A stretch of DNA of 64,000 nucleotides from Lepas anatifera (Eukaryota; Arthropoda; Thecostraca; Lepadidae), in the NCBI GenBank assembly GCA_034440635.1, contig JAOTON010001605.1, positions 186,001 to 250,000 on the forward strand. The letters are read 5' to 3'. This document shows, one piece after another, positions 44,701 to 56,544 of the stretch; positions within the stretch are counted from its first letter, which is position 1; every line of letters starts with the position of its first letter. The position numbers were made by a program, and so were the translations under genes. Below the pieces are notes generated by a model. The model was not told the origin of the DNA. It worked only from the letters and a program-made list of their open reading frames with translations, and searched no databases.

Positions 44701-45066
44701 ACAGGCATGGTCGGTGTATTGACACCGTGGTGTCGTTACAGGCATGGTCGGTGTATTGACACCGTGGTGTCGTTACAGGCATGGTTGGTGTATTGACACC
44801 GTGGTGTCGTTACAGGCATTGTCGGTGTATTGACACCGTGGTGTCGTTACAGGCATGGTCGGTGTATTGACACCGTGGTGTCGTTACAGGCATGGTCGGT
44901 GTATTGACACCATGGTGTCGTTACAGGCATATCGGTGTATTGACACCATGGTGTCGTTACAGGCATATCGGTGTATTGACACCGTGGTGTCGTTACAGGC
45001 ATGGTCGGTGTATTGACACCGTGGTGTCGTTACAGGCATGGTCGTTGTATTGCCACTATGGTGTCC
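44701..45066 (+). repeat. 37-bp tandem satellite with internal hairpins, about 10 copies
   Basis: ACAGGCATGG recurs every 37 bases from 44701, with units GTCGGTGTATTGACACCGTG followed by GTGTCGTT. Two copies near 44930 are shortened by two bases. Each unit holds small palindromes (GGTGT-ATTG-ACACC and CACC-GT-GGTG). The MVGVLTPWCRYRH frames are products of the repeat. Confidence 0.95.
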
Positions 45067-45767
45067 TTACTGACAGACAGAACAGCGTTAGACAATGTAG
45101 GGAAATTATCGGACAGACAAGAAAGAATGGATTTACCAAAACACTTCCTCTGCCAGTTTAGCACTAACAATATACAGCTTACCCAGAAATAAGGGGCTTG
45201 TCCAGCTCCAAAACTCTAGGCTATTCACTAAGGGCAGTCACTAGCCCAGCACATCTTGTCATTAAGACACAATAAATGGATAGGAAATGACAATATATTT
45301 GGGCTATAATCCTGGCAACAAAAACAAATTAATACGAAATGATTCTGTACCGAAACGTTGTGCCCCTGCTGCCTGGCGACTTCGACAGTGTAAATCCAGA
45401 CACAGACAGTCTGCGGCAGCGCTACAAGCGCCCACCCACAGCAGCGACGCGACGCTTCGGCCTCGACGTCCTCGACCTATGACCTAAAATGTACCAACAT
45501 TAAGTGATGGCCTACGGAAACAGCGTAGCTGTCCACCAACGAATTCAGCGCCAGAATGACCCGCGCCCTCGAGACTGTGTCGGGGTCGACCCACCCCACC
45601 GGCTTGCCAAATTTAGTGCAACGCCAAATTTAAGTCACATTTCAGCCAAACAAAACACAACGTATAAACATTAAACATCTTCATGTAACTCCGACCCTTA
45701 AATGTAGTGATGTCGTTCGTATTTATGCAACTTATTCATTTGATTTATTTGCTTATTTGTTTTAATT
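45067..45767. other. Non-coding, nothing recognised
   Basis: No motif or repeat supports a gene here. Confidence 0.35.
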
Positions 45768-45957
45768 TTATTAGGGCTGCTCACAACAGGCACACTTGCG
45801 CAATTACAGGGAGTATTGGCGTGGGTGTTTAAGGATCCTCTTCATCGGGTCAGATCAGGCACGGAAGGAGTTTTCCCGCCAAGGGGATTGAACCCACATT
45901 AGTATATACTGCCCGATCTGAAGACAGGCAACGAAGCCACTAGGCCACCCGGTCCCC
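45768..45957 (-). mobile_element. SINE family B, inverted copy
   Basis: TTAGGGCTGCTCACAACAGG to the tRNA-like head complement GGCCACCCGGTCCCC. The B box complement GGGATTGAACCC is intact. It is a full-length match to 29863-30056 in reverse. Confidence 0.9.
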
Positions 45958-46500
45958 ATAAACATTAAAGCATAAACATTATAAACATACATTTCCAAAT
46001 AAAGGCTGCAAAGTCCACTTTTCATAGCATTTCAACATCATCGAACCAATCCAAGTCGAGTCACGATGCCAGTGACCTTAGTGTCGCTGCCATCTGTCGG
46101 GAAACATAAAAGCCAGCGCAGGACATCAAAAGGCCCTCACAAAGAGGTCGTAAGCAAATCCGACTCGTGTGGGCCGAGGTAAATGGCCAATGGCCATAAG
46201 CAGCCATGGGCGGAGAAGGGATCTGGAGAAAGGAGCAATCAAGTATTAAAAAAAACAATAAAATTCCTCCAGGACGAGATTCCATTTCCCTTCCTTTCCT
46301 ACAGCCCGGACCCCGCACTGGCAGAATTAAGCTCCAGTAAAAGTAGACTCGGAAATATTTGCCGCGGCGCCAACACAGATACAGCCGGTTCCACACGCAT
46401 TGGTAGATTTAAGTGTCAATTGTTTAAAAAATATCTTAAAAACGATTACACTTCCCACAAAAGTTTGCGTCTTTAGTGATGTATTTAAACAAGCTCTTTT
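45958..46500. other. Non-coding, nothing recognised
   Basis: Frames at 46061-46476 on both strands have no domain. Confidence 0.35.
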
Positions 46501-46502
46501 AG

Positions 46503-48000
46503 ATGTGGGCTAGGGTGTTTCAGCCCACTATAGTAAAATTTTGTTTGTTTGGAACGAAGTCATATCGACTTTCCCCCAGCTCTATACGTAAAACTGAATC
46601 GATTGACACCCTTAAAAGCAAAATAAAAGGACATTTAGAGGTCGCGCACTTTTATCACCAAAAATCATTACACTTGAAAGAGGCGCATTCTTTCTTGGTG
46701 CGCTTGGGTAGAGCCCTCCGATGGAGTTCCACCACCCGGAGCAGGTACTGCTTCTGCTTCTCGTCCTTGACGAATCCGTTGAACCTCTTGATGAGGGTGA
46801 TCTCCCTTTCCCGCTGTTTTTGTCCTGAGTCGAAAGTTAGAGTCGTTGTGGCGTCCCATTTGATATAATGATCCTTCCCATATGTAGAAGGAGTATCGCA
46901 ACAGATTCGACGCATATGTTCTAAATTCAACGTAAGAACATATTTTAAGGCACATCAAACGATCAAACAATTACTGGTCAAACCAAAGGACAGGATAGAC
47001 AACCGGAAAAACCAGGCCCAGTATACAAGATGGAATGTAATGACTGTCCAAAAATATACATTTGAGAAAGCAAAAGGATGATGGAAGTCCGACAAGACGA
47101 ACACCGAAAATCTCGACAAAAACTAATCCGAGAGTCAATTGGCGAGAGAGCAGCAGAGGCCACAGCAAAACAATCATTCAAAAAGGATCTTTATATCAAA
47201 TGGGACACCACAACGACTTTAACTTTCGACTCAAGACAAAAACAGCGGGAAATAAAAGAGGCAATTTACATCCAAACCACCACGGAACCAAACATGGATA
47301 GAAATATCGGCAAAGTTACCATCTTCTCTGGATTTTTGGACCTCTTAAAACGCCAGCCAAACAAGAGATTGAATTGAAAAATAACACGTGTTTAGAGCTA
47401 ATAATTCTAAAATGATTCATGTTCATAGCTAAGATCGTTCTTTCAAAGTTTACCCTGACTTCGTGTTTTTCGCTTAGTTAGGCTTATGTCATAGTTTTTT
47501 CTTCATCTCCCTTGAAAACGGGGGCGGGATGCTCCCGAAATCGGTCGGGTTTTATACTCAGGCTAGTCTTGTGCAGTAATAAATGTTTTATTTCATTTTA
47601 AGAATATTTCAGATGTGAAATAGAAAACCAAGCAAAAGAAAACCAGAGCCAGCATCAGTGTGGAAATTTGTACATTCATAGGCGTAGGCGTAGGAACAGG
47701 GGGGCAGGGGGCCATAGCCCCCAATATTCTTGATTCTTAACCCTTAACCCTGTGGCGTTGACTGGAAAGAAATGACTTCCAAATGCACCTTGGCCTCCCC
47801 AATATTCTGGACGTTCCTACGCTTATGTGTACATTTGAATACATTTGATAAAAAAACTGCAAAAGTGCGCGACCTCTAAATATTATCGAAATACATGGAA
47901 ATTTCGCACCGAAGCTTGTAAGCAGATGAGGTTTGAGGGGAACGTCGATATGCGTCAAAATATTGCATTTTGGAACAATGAAACACCCTAATGTGGGCCC
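46503..48000. mobile_element. Penelope-like element remnant in palindromic arrangement
   Basis: Three segments appear on both sides in inverted order. GGGCTAGGGTGTTTCA (46506) matches near 47977. TTTAGAGGTCGCGCACTTTT (46634) matches near 47860. A coding block meaning YIKWDxTTTLTFDSxQKQRE (46812-46878, minus) matches 47185-47247 (plus). A GIY-YIG fragment lies near the centre. Penelope-like elements often carry inverted flanking copies. Confidence 0.6.
46980..47377 (+). pseudogene. Penelope-like GIY-YIG endonuclease fragment with TGA
   Basis: The frame reads VYKMECNDCPKIYI, then a TGA (47063-47065), then ESKRMMEVRQDEHRKSRQKL. This matches the start of a GIY-YIG nuclease, where the stop replaces the Gly of YIGE (GGA to TGA). 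The downstream tail (IKWDTTTTLTF) continues to 47377. The reverse transcriptase part is missing. It is a dead 3' fragment. Confidence 0.6.
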
Positions 48001-49420
48001 CTGTCAACTGGATGAGACATCAATTGGGAAAATTATGGATAAAAACTGTTTTCGCCGATTCCGATGATTTTCTGTCTTTTTCGGTTACTTCCTATGTAAA
48101 ACCCAATGAAATTATGTTTTGCTCGTCAATGCATGCATCCAGTTAAAACGCAGCAGGTGAGGCAACAATGGTGCCGGCAGGAAACATCACTTTGGAGATA
48201 TTTCGCAAGAACTACAGCGGCCTTGTAACTACCAATCATTATGGAACTGGCCGTACTTGGATATTCGTACAGGACTGGTCTCTTTAGTGAACCAGAAGCC
48301 CGTCGAACAATGCAAATTGTGAAATAAACTCTCATAAGATGATGGGGTTTTACAGTCCCGATCTGATCCAAGCTGACGTAATTACAAACCCAGAAGGTAA
48401 TGTTCTGCTACCATTTGTCATCTGGGGTAGATTTAGGAACAGTTCCAGTACACTACAGTGTAGTGGGTTATTTATGATCACTAAGCAGCATTTTCTCAAC
48501 ATAACCAGTTGACCTGAAAGCAGGTAACTGCTCATCGAGGAGTCGAAAGATGACGCTGAGGGCTTGCCCAGTGTCTAATAGCTCACCATCCATCATGTTT
48601 TATAAGGTGAGAAACCATCAAAACAACGCTTCCATTTTAACAAAAGAGTGAGTGGAGCCTGTGTATATCTAGTCACAGCGCCTCGCACGAGTGTTGTAGA
48701 ACTGTGAGACATTTTCCTACAGATTAAAAAAACATAGCCAACAAACTCGACGGTGACTAGACTTTGCACAGACACAGCGAAGTCTACCAAGCCCGTCCCC
48801 CTCTTCCCTGGTGCGGCAGTCTTGCTGACCAATGCTTAATGCATTACAATCCCACAAAGATGTATTTTGTTGTTGTTTGGGGTTTCAGGGCGCTTCAACT
48901 GCATGGTCATTTCGCGCCCCACTGTGGATATGTTACAAACGAATGTCAGTATAGGGAGTTCGAAAGCATAGAAACATTACTGTGTCAACAGAACAGTTGA
49001 CCCCGACATAATAATCATTCTATGAAATACTTAACTACGACTCCCAGCTTCTACCGTCAAACATCTCCGAGACGCACCAAGCTGTGCGAGCGTTCCACTC
49101 CGGCGGTGCCCACAAAGATGTAAAATGTAAACAATTAAATCTACTAATTTTTGGTAGGTAAAGCCTACAGAATCTAGATGCAATCCCAGCTGTGCACGTC
49201 AGCCGTCAGCTGAATCCCGTCAATAGCAAAAGCGTTGGAACAGGGGTGGGGGCAGAGGAGGCCTGACCCCTTACTTTTCAAACCAAATGTCCGATTTCAG
49301 CCAGCTTGGAGGGCGCGCGACAATTCTGTAAGCAGCGAGTGCAGTGGTAACGAACAGCCCAAATCCAATGGGATTTTGCATCTAAAGGGGAAAGTTTCAA
49401 GTCAGCAGAATGCTGAGCAT
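48001..49420. other. Non-coding, nothing recognised
   Basis: Short unassigned frames only. A small palindrome (CACTACAGTGTAGTG, about 48450) is present. Confidence 0.35.
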
Positions 49421-49619
49421 TTTATTAGGGCCACTCCGAACAGGCACACTTGCCCAATTACAGGGAGTATTCGCGTATGTGTTTAATGATGCTCTCTACC
49501 GGGTCAGATCAGGTATGGAAGGCGGTTGCCAGCCGTGAAGATTGAACCCACGATCGGATAGCATGGAGTAATTCATGATCTGACGACGAGTAATGAAGCC
49601 ACAAGACCACCCGGCCCCC
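49421..49619 (-). mobile_element. SINE family B, third copy (inverted)
   Basis: TTTATTAGGGCCACTCCGAA through GGGTCAGATCAGGTATGGAA to the head complement CCACCCGGCCCCC. Compared with the other copies the B box complement is TTGAACCCA and the inner region carries small changes. Confidence 0.88.
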
Positions 49620-50224
49620 TTTGACATTGACCCACCCCTCACCCTTTTACAGGTGACGACGCTTTATATGGTTAATGTTGCTGTCAATGACCTGGAAACC
49701 CTTAGATGAAATAACTATACCAGAAAAAAATGACTCTTAGCTATATAGTGGGCAGTGGCGGCAGAGCGTTTTTGTCCAAAACGGAATTTTCCATGAGCCA
49801 ATCTCGTCAGTGGGGAAATATGCTAGATGTTAATTCAAAGGTAGATTTCACAAAAATCATTACTTATGTATGCCGTGACTGAAGACACGAATTTTTCTAA
49901 ATCGCACCTACTTCGTATTTGATAAAATAGGGTACACATTTGCTTTCCAGAGATCAATGCTTATTCACCGATTATTACTGACCGACAATGCCAAACAAAA
50001 TGTGCTGATCAGAATACAGACTTTTCTAACTTCTAAGTTTTTAATAATCAGGGGGGGACAAAAGATACTCTGCGTGGAAATTTTATTTTATTACGCATGC
50101 CCGCAGAAATCAGGAAAATAATTTGCAGACATATCTAATTCCGGCGAAAAAGGTGCAGTCCAAAATGCATTCACTTCTGCATTTTTAGCACTCTAGAGTG
50201 GCAGCTGGGCACGCATATATGAGC
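49620..50224. other. Non-coding, nothing recognised
   Basis: No motif was found. Confidence 0.35.
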
Positions 50225-50420
50225 AGTGGCGGATCTAGCCGGTTGGTTTGGGAGGGGCAAACCAAGGTCGAAAAGCAAAAAAAAAAAAAAACGTCGCGCA
50301 GTGAAAAATTGCGCTACAATATGCCTTTTTGGTAGGATTTTGGGAACTGGAGACGAAAAGCAAAAAAAACATCACGGGGTGAAAAATATCGGCTCAACAT
50401 ACATTTTTTCCAATCCAAGC
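50225..50420. mobile_element. Partial MITE-like copy (CAGTGGCGGATC end)
   Basis: AGCAGTGGCGGATCTAGCCG is the left-end type shared with 54930-55031 and 58818-58970. An internal duplication of GACGAAAAGCAAAAAAA (about 50268 and 50353) follows. No right end was found, so the limits are approximate. Confidence 0.45.
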
Positions 50421-53125
50421 CCCAATATTTGAGTCCATACACATATATTTCACAGTAAAAACATCCATCAAGTACACACACCCAGGCGACAGCACTTAAT
50501 CCACCCTCCCCGAGATCTAAAAAGCACCAAACTCCACACAGCAGCATGAAGGTAGGCTTGAAGCAATGGGTAGACCCATGCACTTGTGTTTACACATCGT
50601 CTTTGATGATAATAAATGTATGGATACACTTTTACATATACGATACATATATTTCACAGCCAAATTAAAAGAAGCATTCTCTGTGCCCAGCAGCACCGAG
50701 GCACAGTAAGCAACAGAGATATGTCGACTTGACGGACCGCTGCCGACTCGCCGCTCGGGGGGATTCGCCAGAGCGGACCCATCACCAGTCCTATCGCCGT
50801 CCGGATCGTTGGTTTTGGCACCGCACCAAAGGGGGCCACCCCACACACCAAGCGAAGCTATCGCACACGTGGTCCCAGGTTCGGAGGTGTCGCAGCAGCC
50901 TCCTACGGGAGCTGCGACAGCACAAGCACAGTCGTCCACAGCGTCAGCTACTGCAGTATACCCAGCAGTGCGGTCCGGTCGCCATCGCTTACAGGCGGTG
51001 GTACACGTCGGTGGCGACTAAGGAAAACGCGGCACTGTCCAGACGGGACCCCGTTAGACGTGTCACGGGGAGGAAGTTCCGGCAGGTAGGTGGCAAGTGC
51101 GCGGCAGGTCAAACTCGGAGCGCGACACACGGGCGGCGCGGCAGTGAAAGCTCCTCACAACCCCCAGCCGCCGCACGACGCGCGAGGGGCGGTACCGGTT
51201 TCTCAAAGAAGCGGAGTAGCCGACCCCAATTCGAAACTGCTGCCGATAGCCGTTTAATGGAACCGCTACCCCTAAAAACTGAATCACCAGTTCATGTCTG
51301 TTACACCTCCGTAATCGGCATATTCCCAGAAACTGTAAATTTTATGTTATTTATGGATAGCAAGTTGTTCTCTACGCTGATTTAAAACAGCACAAATGCG
51401 TTTTTTGGGAATATCACTTTAGTGACGCTTTAGCATAAAAGATGGCGATAGCGGAGAAGCGGCTAGCTGGTTCCGCGACTTTGAAACAAAAAAAGCGCTA
51501 GTAGCGGCGGCGGATTCACAAATACAGTGGCCGGATCCGCGTCTGCAATTCACAACCACGGCAAAACATCCAGCGCATCGTCACAATCACAACCGCCGCG
51601 GAACTAGACATCGCAACCACAGGCGACTGTTGGACACTGAGGGACCGCTGCACTGGCCATCACGGGACACACGCGACCAACAAAATGAGCACACAGTACA
51701 AACAAGTGAGCCAGCTCGGTACCAAGTCGCAGCTCTCGGGGTAACGGCGCTCACCGCCGCTGCCCTGTGCCCATGGCTGATGATTTACCGCGGCACCACG
51801 GGAGGCAGTGGCCGAGTCTGGAGTTCTGCAGTCTGGAGGTGGCCCGGAGGCTGTTTCAGGAACGGTACCCTATCGCGCGGACCGAACATTTCGCAGCATA
51901 TTGCTGTGAGAAGCAAATAGAAAATCCGGGAGATGACTGGTGAACAATGCATGTCGAGAAGCAAGCGTCGAATTAGGCACCAAAGTCGCCGCACACATCA
52001 AGAAGACAGTCTACAACCTAGGAACGGGGGGGAGCCGGTATGTTACACGTCGAGGTCCCCAATTTGGTTGGCAAGTAATAAGGCGCTGTACCGCAATGTT
52101 AAAATATGCAGAAACGGAAATGCAGCGGGACAAAGCTAGGCTTCAGAAACCAACAGAGCCGCGGGATGAAGGTATACAGAACACAGCCCCTTCCGTGACT
52201 CGGTAGCCCTCAAATGTACAGCGCGACCTATCCATGACACGCAGACCTATTGATGTTGACTTGTAGGACGAAATACTAGCACAGGAGATACAAATATTAC
52301 AGTCAAGTCGGTACGTTTAGCGTCAGTTGAGTGCTTATGACAGTATTGGGAATCATATCATTCTCAACCAAGCACATTATACATAACAGAAACGCAGGCG
52401 CAAATTATCGATACTACTTCTACTATAAAATGTACGGGATCTGGCACCAAATCAGGCAATCTGGGTTCGCCCTCTCTGACACCAGACCCCCAAAAATAAC
52501 CCAAAAATATGTATAACTTTTCCAGCGGCACCTTCGGCCGATATGTTATGACTAATAGCAGCACCTTCGACAAGTGGTCTCACAGTTGACAATTTAAATT
52601 ACACACTGGCCACAACGAGCACTTCACGCATAATAGTGACTTTCAAGCGCAGAGGCGGCTAAGAACCGACGCGAGGTGGGTGTACGGGGCACAGGGACGA
52701 CTTAAGGAATAATTGTATAATATCTGGTGCGAATATTTCACGGTACTCGGCATTTATTTACTGACAATCGTCATGAACGTTTTGTGAAGTCGAAGCACCA
52801 GAGGAGAAGACGATCGTGTCGAACGGTAGGAGGAAATGGGGACTGAACCGAACTTAAGATTAGCATACTTGCGTATAAAAATAGTCGCCGTCGGACCAAA
52901 ACAAGACCTCGCAAAACAAGCACCAATCACTCGCCTGATCGGGCAACCCGACCGGCACTCGAGCCGAGTACGAAGAAGTCTGAGTGAAGAGCGGCGGTGC
53001 CACTGCTGCGCGCAGCCTCCGGGGCCTGTGCTGTCGGAGCAGACCGCTCCGCAGGGGTGTACCGGGCCAGTGGCTCCGCCCTCTCCCGGCCGGTTTTCCG
53101 GACAGCTCCAGCACGTCCCGCCGCC
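50421..53125. other. GC-rich intergenic region downstream of SIDT
   Basis: Arg/Ser-rich frames are open on both strands between 50517 and 51385 with no domain. It could hold unrecognised exons, but nothing in the sequence distinguishes them from GC-driven chance. 51400-52830 has nothing recognisable. Confidence 0.35.
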
Positions 53126-54865
53126 TCAGAACACGGGGATCTTGTCCCGCGGCGTGAACACCAGGTCATCGTCCAGCGTCAGCAGGATCATAAAGCCGAA
53201 GAACATGCTGGCGGCGGACAGGAAGTGCCAGATGTCGTGGTCGTCGTAGAAATTGAGAATCTCACACTCGCGATTGTGGGTGCGCGACTGGGCGGGGCTC
53301 AGCTGCCAGGTGGTGGACTTGCGCAGGAAGAAGTAGAGCGCCGAGGCCCAGGCCAGGCAGGAAAGCACGATGTACAGCAGAGGCTGCATCAGGATTCGCT
53401 CCCGGTGTCGCAGCTTCATGATGATGTAGAAGCCGGTGTAGAGCAGCAGGTTGGTGATGAAGATGGAGAGCAGGTAGCTGGCGAAGTCCTTGGGCACGGT
53501 GACGCCGCCGAACACGGCCAGGCCCAGGTTGACCAGGTTGCCGATCACCAGCAGGGCCATGCGGTCCGGGTAGGCTGGCCGGAAGCACATGGTGGGCGAG
53601 GTGCGCCAGTCGTTACGGACGCCCTGGTACACCCGCATCAGTACCCCGGCGTCCAGGGACCAGCGGCCCATCCAGTAGATCTGGGCGCTGATGACGATGC
53701 AGACGCACATATGGAGCGCGATGAAGCCGAACCAGAAGTAGAGGTTGCCCTCCACCACGCCCACCACGCCCACGAACACGGTGAACGCCAGCACCAGGAA
53801 GGTGGCGTAGGCGTTGGCGTTGATGTCGGGGTGTCGGGTCTGGTAGATCTTCAGCATGCAGAGCACGGCGATCACGTACATAAAGGCCGTGTCGAACTGG
53901 AAGTTGGAGCAGCCGGGACAGACGTGGCAGCAGGCGCTGAGGATGCCCTCCATCATCAGTGCCGCACCCATCGCGTAGAACAAGCCGAAGTGATGCGGGA
54001 TCCCGTACGACTGTTCGAAGCGGTCGCTCTGCTGAATGTAGCGCTGATGGAGCATGTCGCGGCGCTTGGTGAGCCCGATGAACAGCAGGCCCAGCAGCAC
54101 GTAGCCGATGTTGCTGTAGACGTGGTTGAAGTCGGAGAGCACGCCCAGCGGGCGGGCGCGAGGAAGTTGCAGCAGCAGATGTCCTGGTCTCCGGTCACGT
54201 TCAGCACCCTCTGGCACGTGATGACCAGCTGCACCACCGGCACGGCGTAGAAGATGGCGATGGTCAGCAGGTTCCAGATGTATAGCTGTGTCTTCTTGGC
54301 CAGAACCCGAGGGTTCTTCCGCGCCAGGTCCGACACGTACAGAAACGTCTTAGTTCGCAGAATGTACTTGTCGCGTTCGGAGTCGGCCATCATGTCGATA
54401 TCGGTCTCGTCCAGAGAGGAGTCGGAGTCGCCCCGCTGCAGTGTACCGCTGCCGCTGCCACTGCCCTGCCGCCCGCCGCTGCTGCTGCTGCAGCTCCCCC
54501 ACTTCAGTAGACCGCCCTCCGCCCCAGCCGGCGACAGACTCGGAGCTGCCGCCGGACATGGTACCGTAGTTAGTCATCGGCGGCGACTCGTCTGGCAGCT
54601 GCTGTCGCTGCCTCCGCTGCCGGACAAAGTGCGCGACACTGAGGATGATGGAGAGCAGGTAGAAGAGCCCGCAGAAGCCAAGAGCGCCCAGCGTCGCCGT
54701 CAGGTACTCCAGATGTGAGATTTTCTCCTGTATAACGACTTCGACGGACTTCTGTCTCTCGGGCTTGATGTTCTCGAAGCTGCGGCTGCACTGGGAGTCG
54801 CCGCCGTGTACGACGAACACGATGAACATGCCACGCAGGAAATTTACACTGAACTTCTCTAATTC
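53126..54865 (-). CDS. SIDT: SID1 transmembrane family protein, C-terminal exon(s), two frame breaks
   Basis: SIDT/SID-1 proteins are multi-pass membrane proteins linked to dsRNA uptake and lysosomal RNA transport. Seen here is the end of the extracellular domain ([16 protein letters not shown]), the first membrane helix, a Ser-rich cytosolic loop, then [16 protein letters not shown] and ten more helices: about eleven in all, the family's number. Family hallmarks include [43 protein letters not shown] and HDIWHFLSA with LTLDDDL, ending at RDKIPVF. An acceptor-like CTTCAAACAG precedes 54865. The N-terminal beta domain is not in view. One extra base in a G-run near 54503 and one missing base near 54160 break the frame, both in conserved context. 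About 580 codons without an intron is notable. Confidence 0.88.
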
Positions 54866-54929
54866 TGTTTGAAGTTGAGAGTTGAAGCACCAAAATTTTG
54901 CTTACAAGCTAAAAAGGAGTCGGGGGAAA

Positions 54930-55031
54930 AAGGAGGTCGATCGCTTTGGGGGGGCAAAAACATAGTTTTGCCCCGAGCTTTTCCGTTTGGGGGGGCAATT
55001 GCCTTTTTGCCCCCCCCTGGATCCGCCACTG
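54930..55031. mobile_element. Partial MITE-like insertion upstream of the SIDT exon
   Basis: It ends with CTGGATCCGCCACTG and contains GGGGGGGCAATTGCC, a self-complementary core. The left end is unclear. It lies in the probable SIDT intron. Confidence 0.5.
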
Positions 55032-56200
55032 TATATGAGGCACGCCGCGGCAGAAGGGTACTAAGCGCCACCAAGGGCAAAGTGGCATTTTCTTGTCTCT
55101 TCAGCTGGTCCCGGTCTCGATCTGAATTATGGTGGAGACAGAAGCCCTCTTCCACCATCCCGTAATATAAAAAATCAGTTCGTTTACAATGGTACGTTTC
55201 CCTTAAAGGAAGTATCTCAATCTTATAATGGGTTTTGAACTGAGATGGAAGTTTTGTAGCGCGTGCTGTGCACTACTGACATATTTAATTTCACCCAAAG
55301 ATCTCGACATAACATTTCCGCCAGCTTTACAGTTCAAAGTAAAGGGGCATATTGCCTTATTTCAAACCCTGAAGGAATGCCTTTCAAATGGACGCAGTAA
55401 GCTGATTTATGGTAAGCTCTAAGCCCCATCCACTCGCTGAAAATACCATGCTAGCAGGTGAACCAGCATGCAGCATGCCTGTCAACCGAAAACTTTGGGT
55501 GAATAGTTGTCCATTACTGAGCGTCACTGGGCCCATTGGCGGATCCAAGGGGGGGCAAAGGGGCCATGCCCCCCAAAGCCTAAAATCATGTCTTTTGGCC
55601 CCCAAAAGGTTAGCAGTCTAAAATTTGGGGTCTGGTCGCCATTCTTCGAATTATAGGTGATTCATCTTTCAGAACCAGCATCTCTAACTGGCCAATTTTC
55701 ATCTCTTAATCGTTCATTGAGAGCGATGAAGTGACCGCCAAGGTAATATGGCAAAGTATGCGTTATTTGGCTTAAAGGCCCTTCAAATAGCCAAGGAGCT
55801 TGGAATGGCCAAAAAGCGCTTTTGCACTCTAAACCGCACTTTGGCGTATTTTGCCGCGTAGACCTTAGTGTATTGGCCAGAGAAACTGGCAACCAAGACT
55901 CTGGCAACCGGTGGAGACGCGCGGGAAGGAACGGCGGATTAAAAACACGTTTGCGCGGCACTCATTTATTATTTGTGTTGTTTATGGTTTATGGTTACGT
56001 TTATGGCTACTGTGTTTTTATTTTTCGTGTGTGTTTTTAACCGTTTTTGCGTCTGCTCACTACGTAAGAGGGTTTGTTGAGGGTGTGAAGCCGGAAGCAT
56101 CAATAAATGAAGAGAAAGCAGGCAAACATCTTTCAATTCTTTAAAAAATCGAAGGTCTCCGTCAGGTAAATCTTGTTTTCTGTATAACAGTGGTTGACAG
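55032..56200. other. Probable SIDT intron or flank, with MITE fragment
   Basis: A second MITE-type end (TTGGCGGATCCAAGGGGGGG) occurs at about 55537. No upstream SIDT exon was recognised. The minus frame at 54859-55158 mostly crosses repeat sequence. Confidence 0.4.
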
Positions 56201-56234
56201 ATATTAACACTTAAACCAACACAGCAGGCAGATG

Positions 56235-56270
56235 AACGCGTTTCGACAAAAATTGTCTTCTTCAGCATCT
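56235..56270 (-). ncRNA. Possible hammerhead-ribozyme-like motif of the Penelope element
   Basis: On the minus strand CTGAAGA-A-GACAA-TTT-TTGTC-GAAAC resembles a hammerhead core: CUGANGA, stem-loop II, GAAA. Penelope-like elements are known to carry hammerheads near their ends. An extra A between the core and stem II, and an unassigned stem III, keep this tentative. Confidence 0.35.
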
Positions 56271-56544
56271 ATGGTAGGAGGGATAAGGAACCCGTCATCA
56301 AGACATTCAGCAGTTTCATCGTTTGGATTTTTGTGCAAAATTATCGTGCGATAGAAATATATGTACAGGCACCGTTTTTGAGGATATTCCAATAATGCTT
56401 CTTGAATTATTCTAAAATGTATACAAGCAAGCTTTGATATGAGACAATCTAGCCTTATCACTGTTTTAAATAATGTTCTATTTTTATTTTATCATCATTA
56501 TTGTTTTTGTTATTATTATATAAAACTTTTTTCTCTCTCTTTGC

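Noticed and set aside
44701..45066. CRISPR-like regular repeats
   Set aside because: Units are contiguous 37-mers with no unique spacers, in a eukaryotic genome; it is a tandem satellite.
50729..51385. 218-residue Arg-rich frame
   Set aside because: The GC-rich region is open on both strands, has no domain or conserved motif, and has no splice or promoter support.
55032..55160. Upstream SIDT exon
   Set aside because: The minus frame lacks recognisable extracellular-domain motifs and partly crosses MITE sequence.
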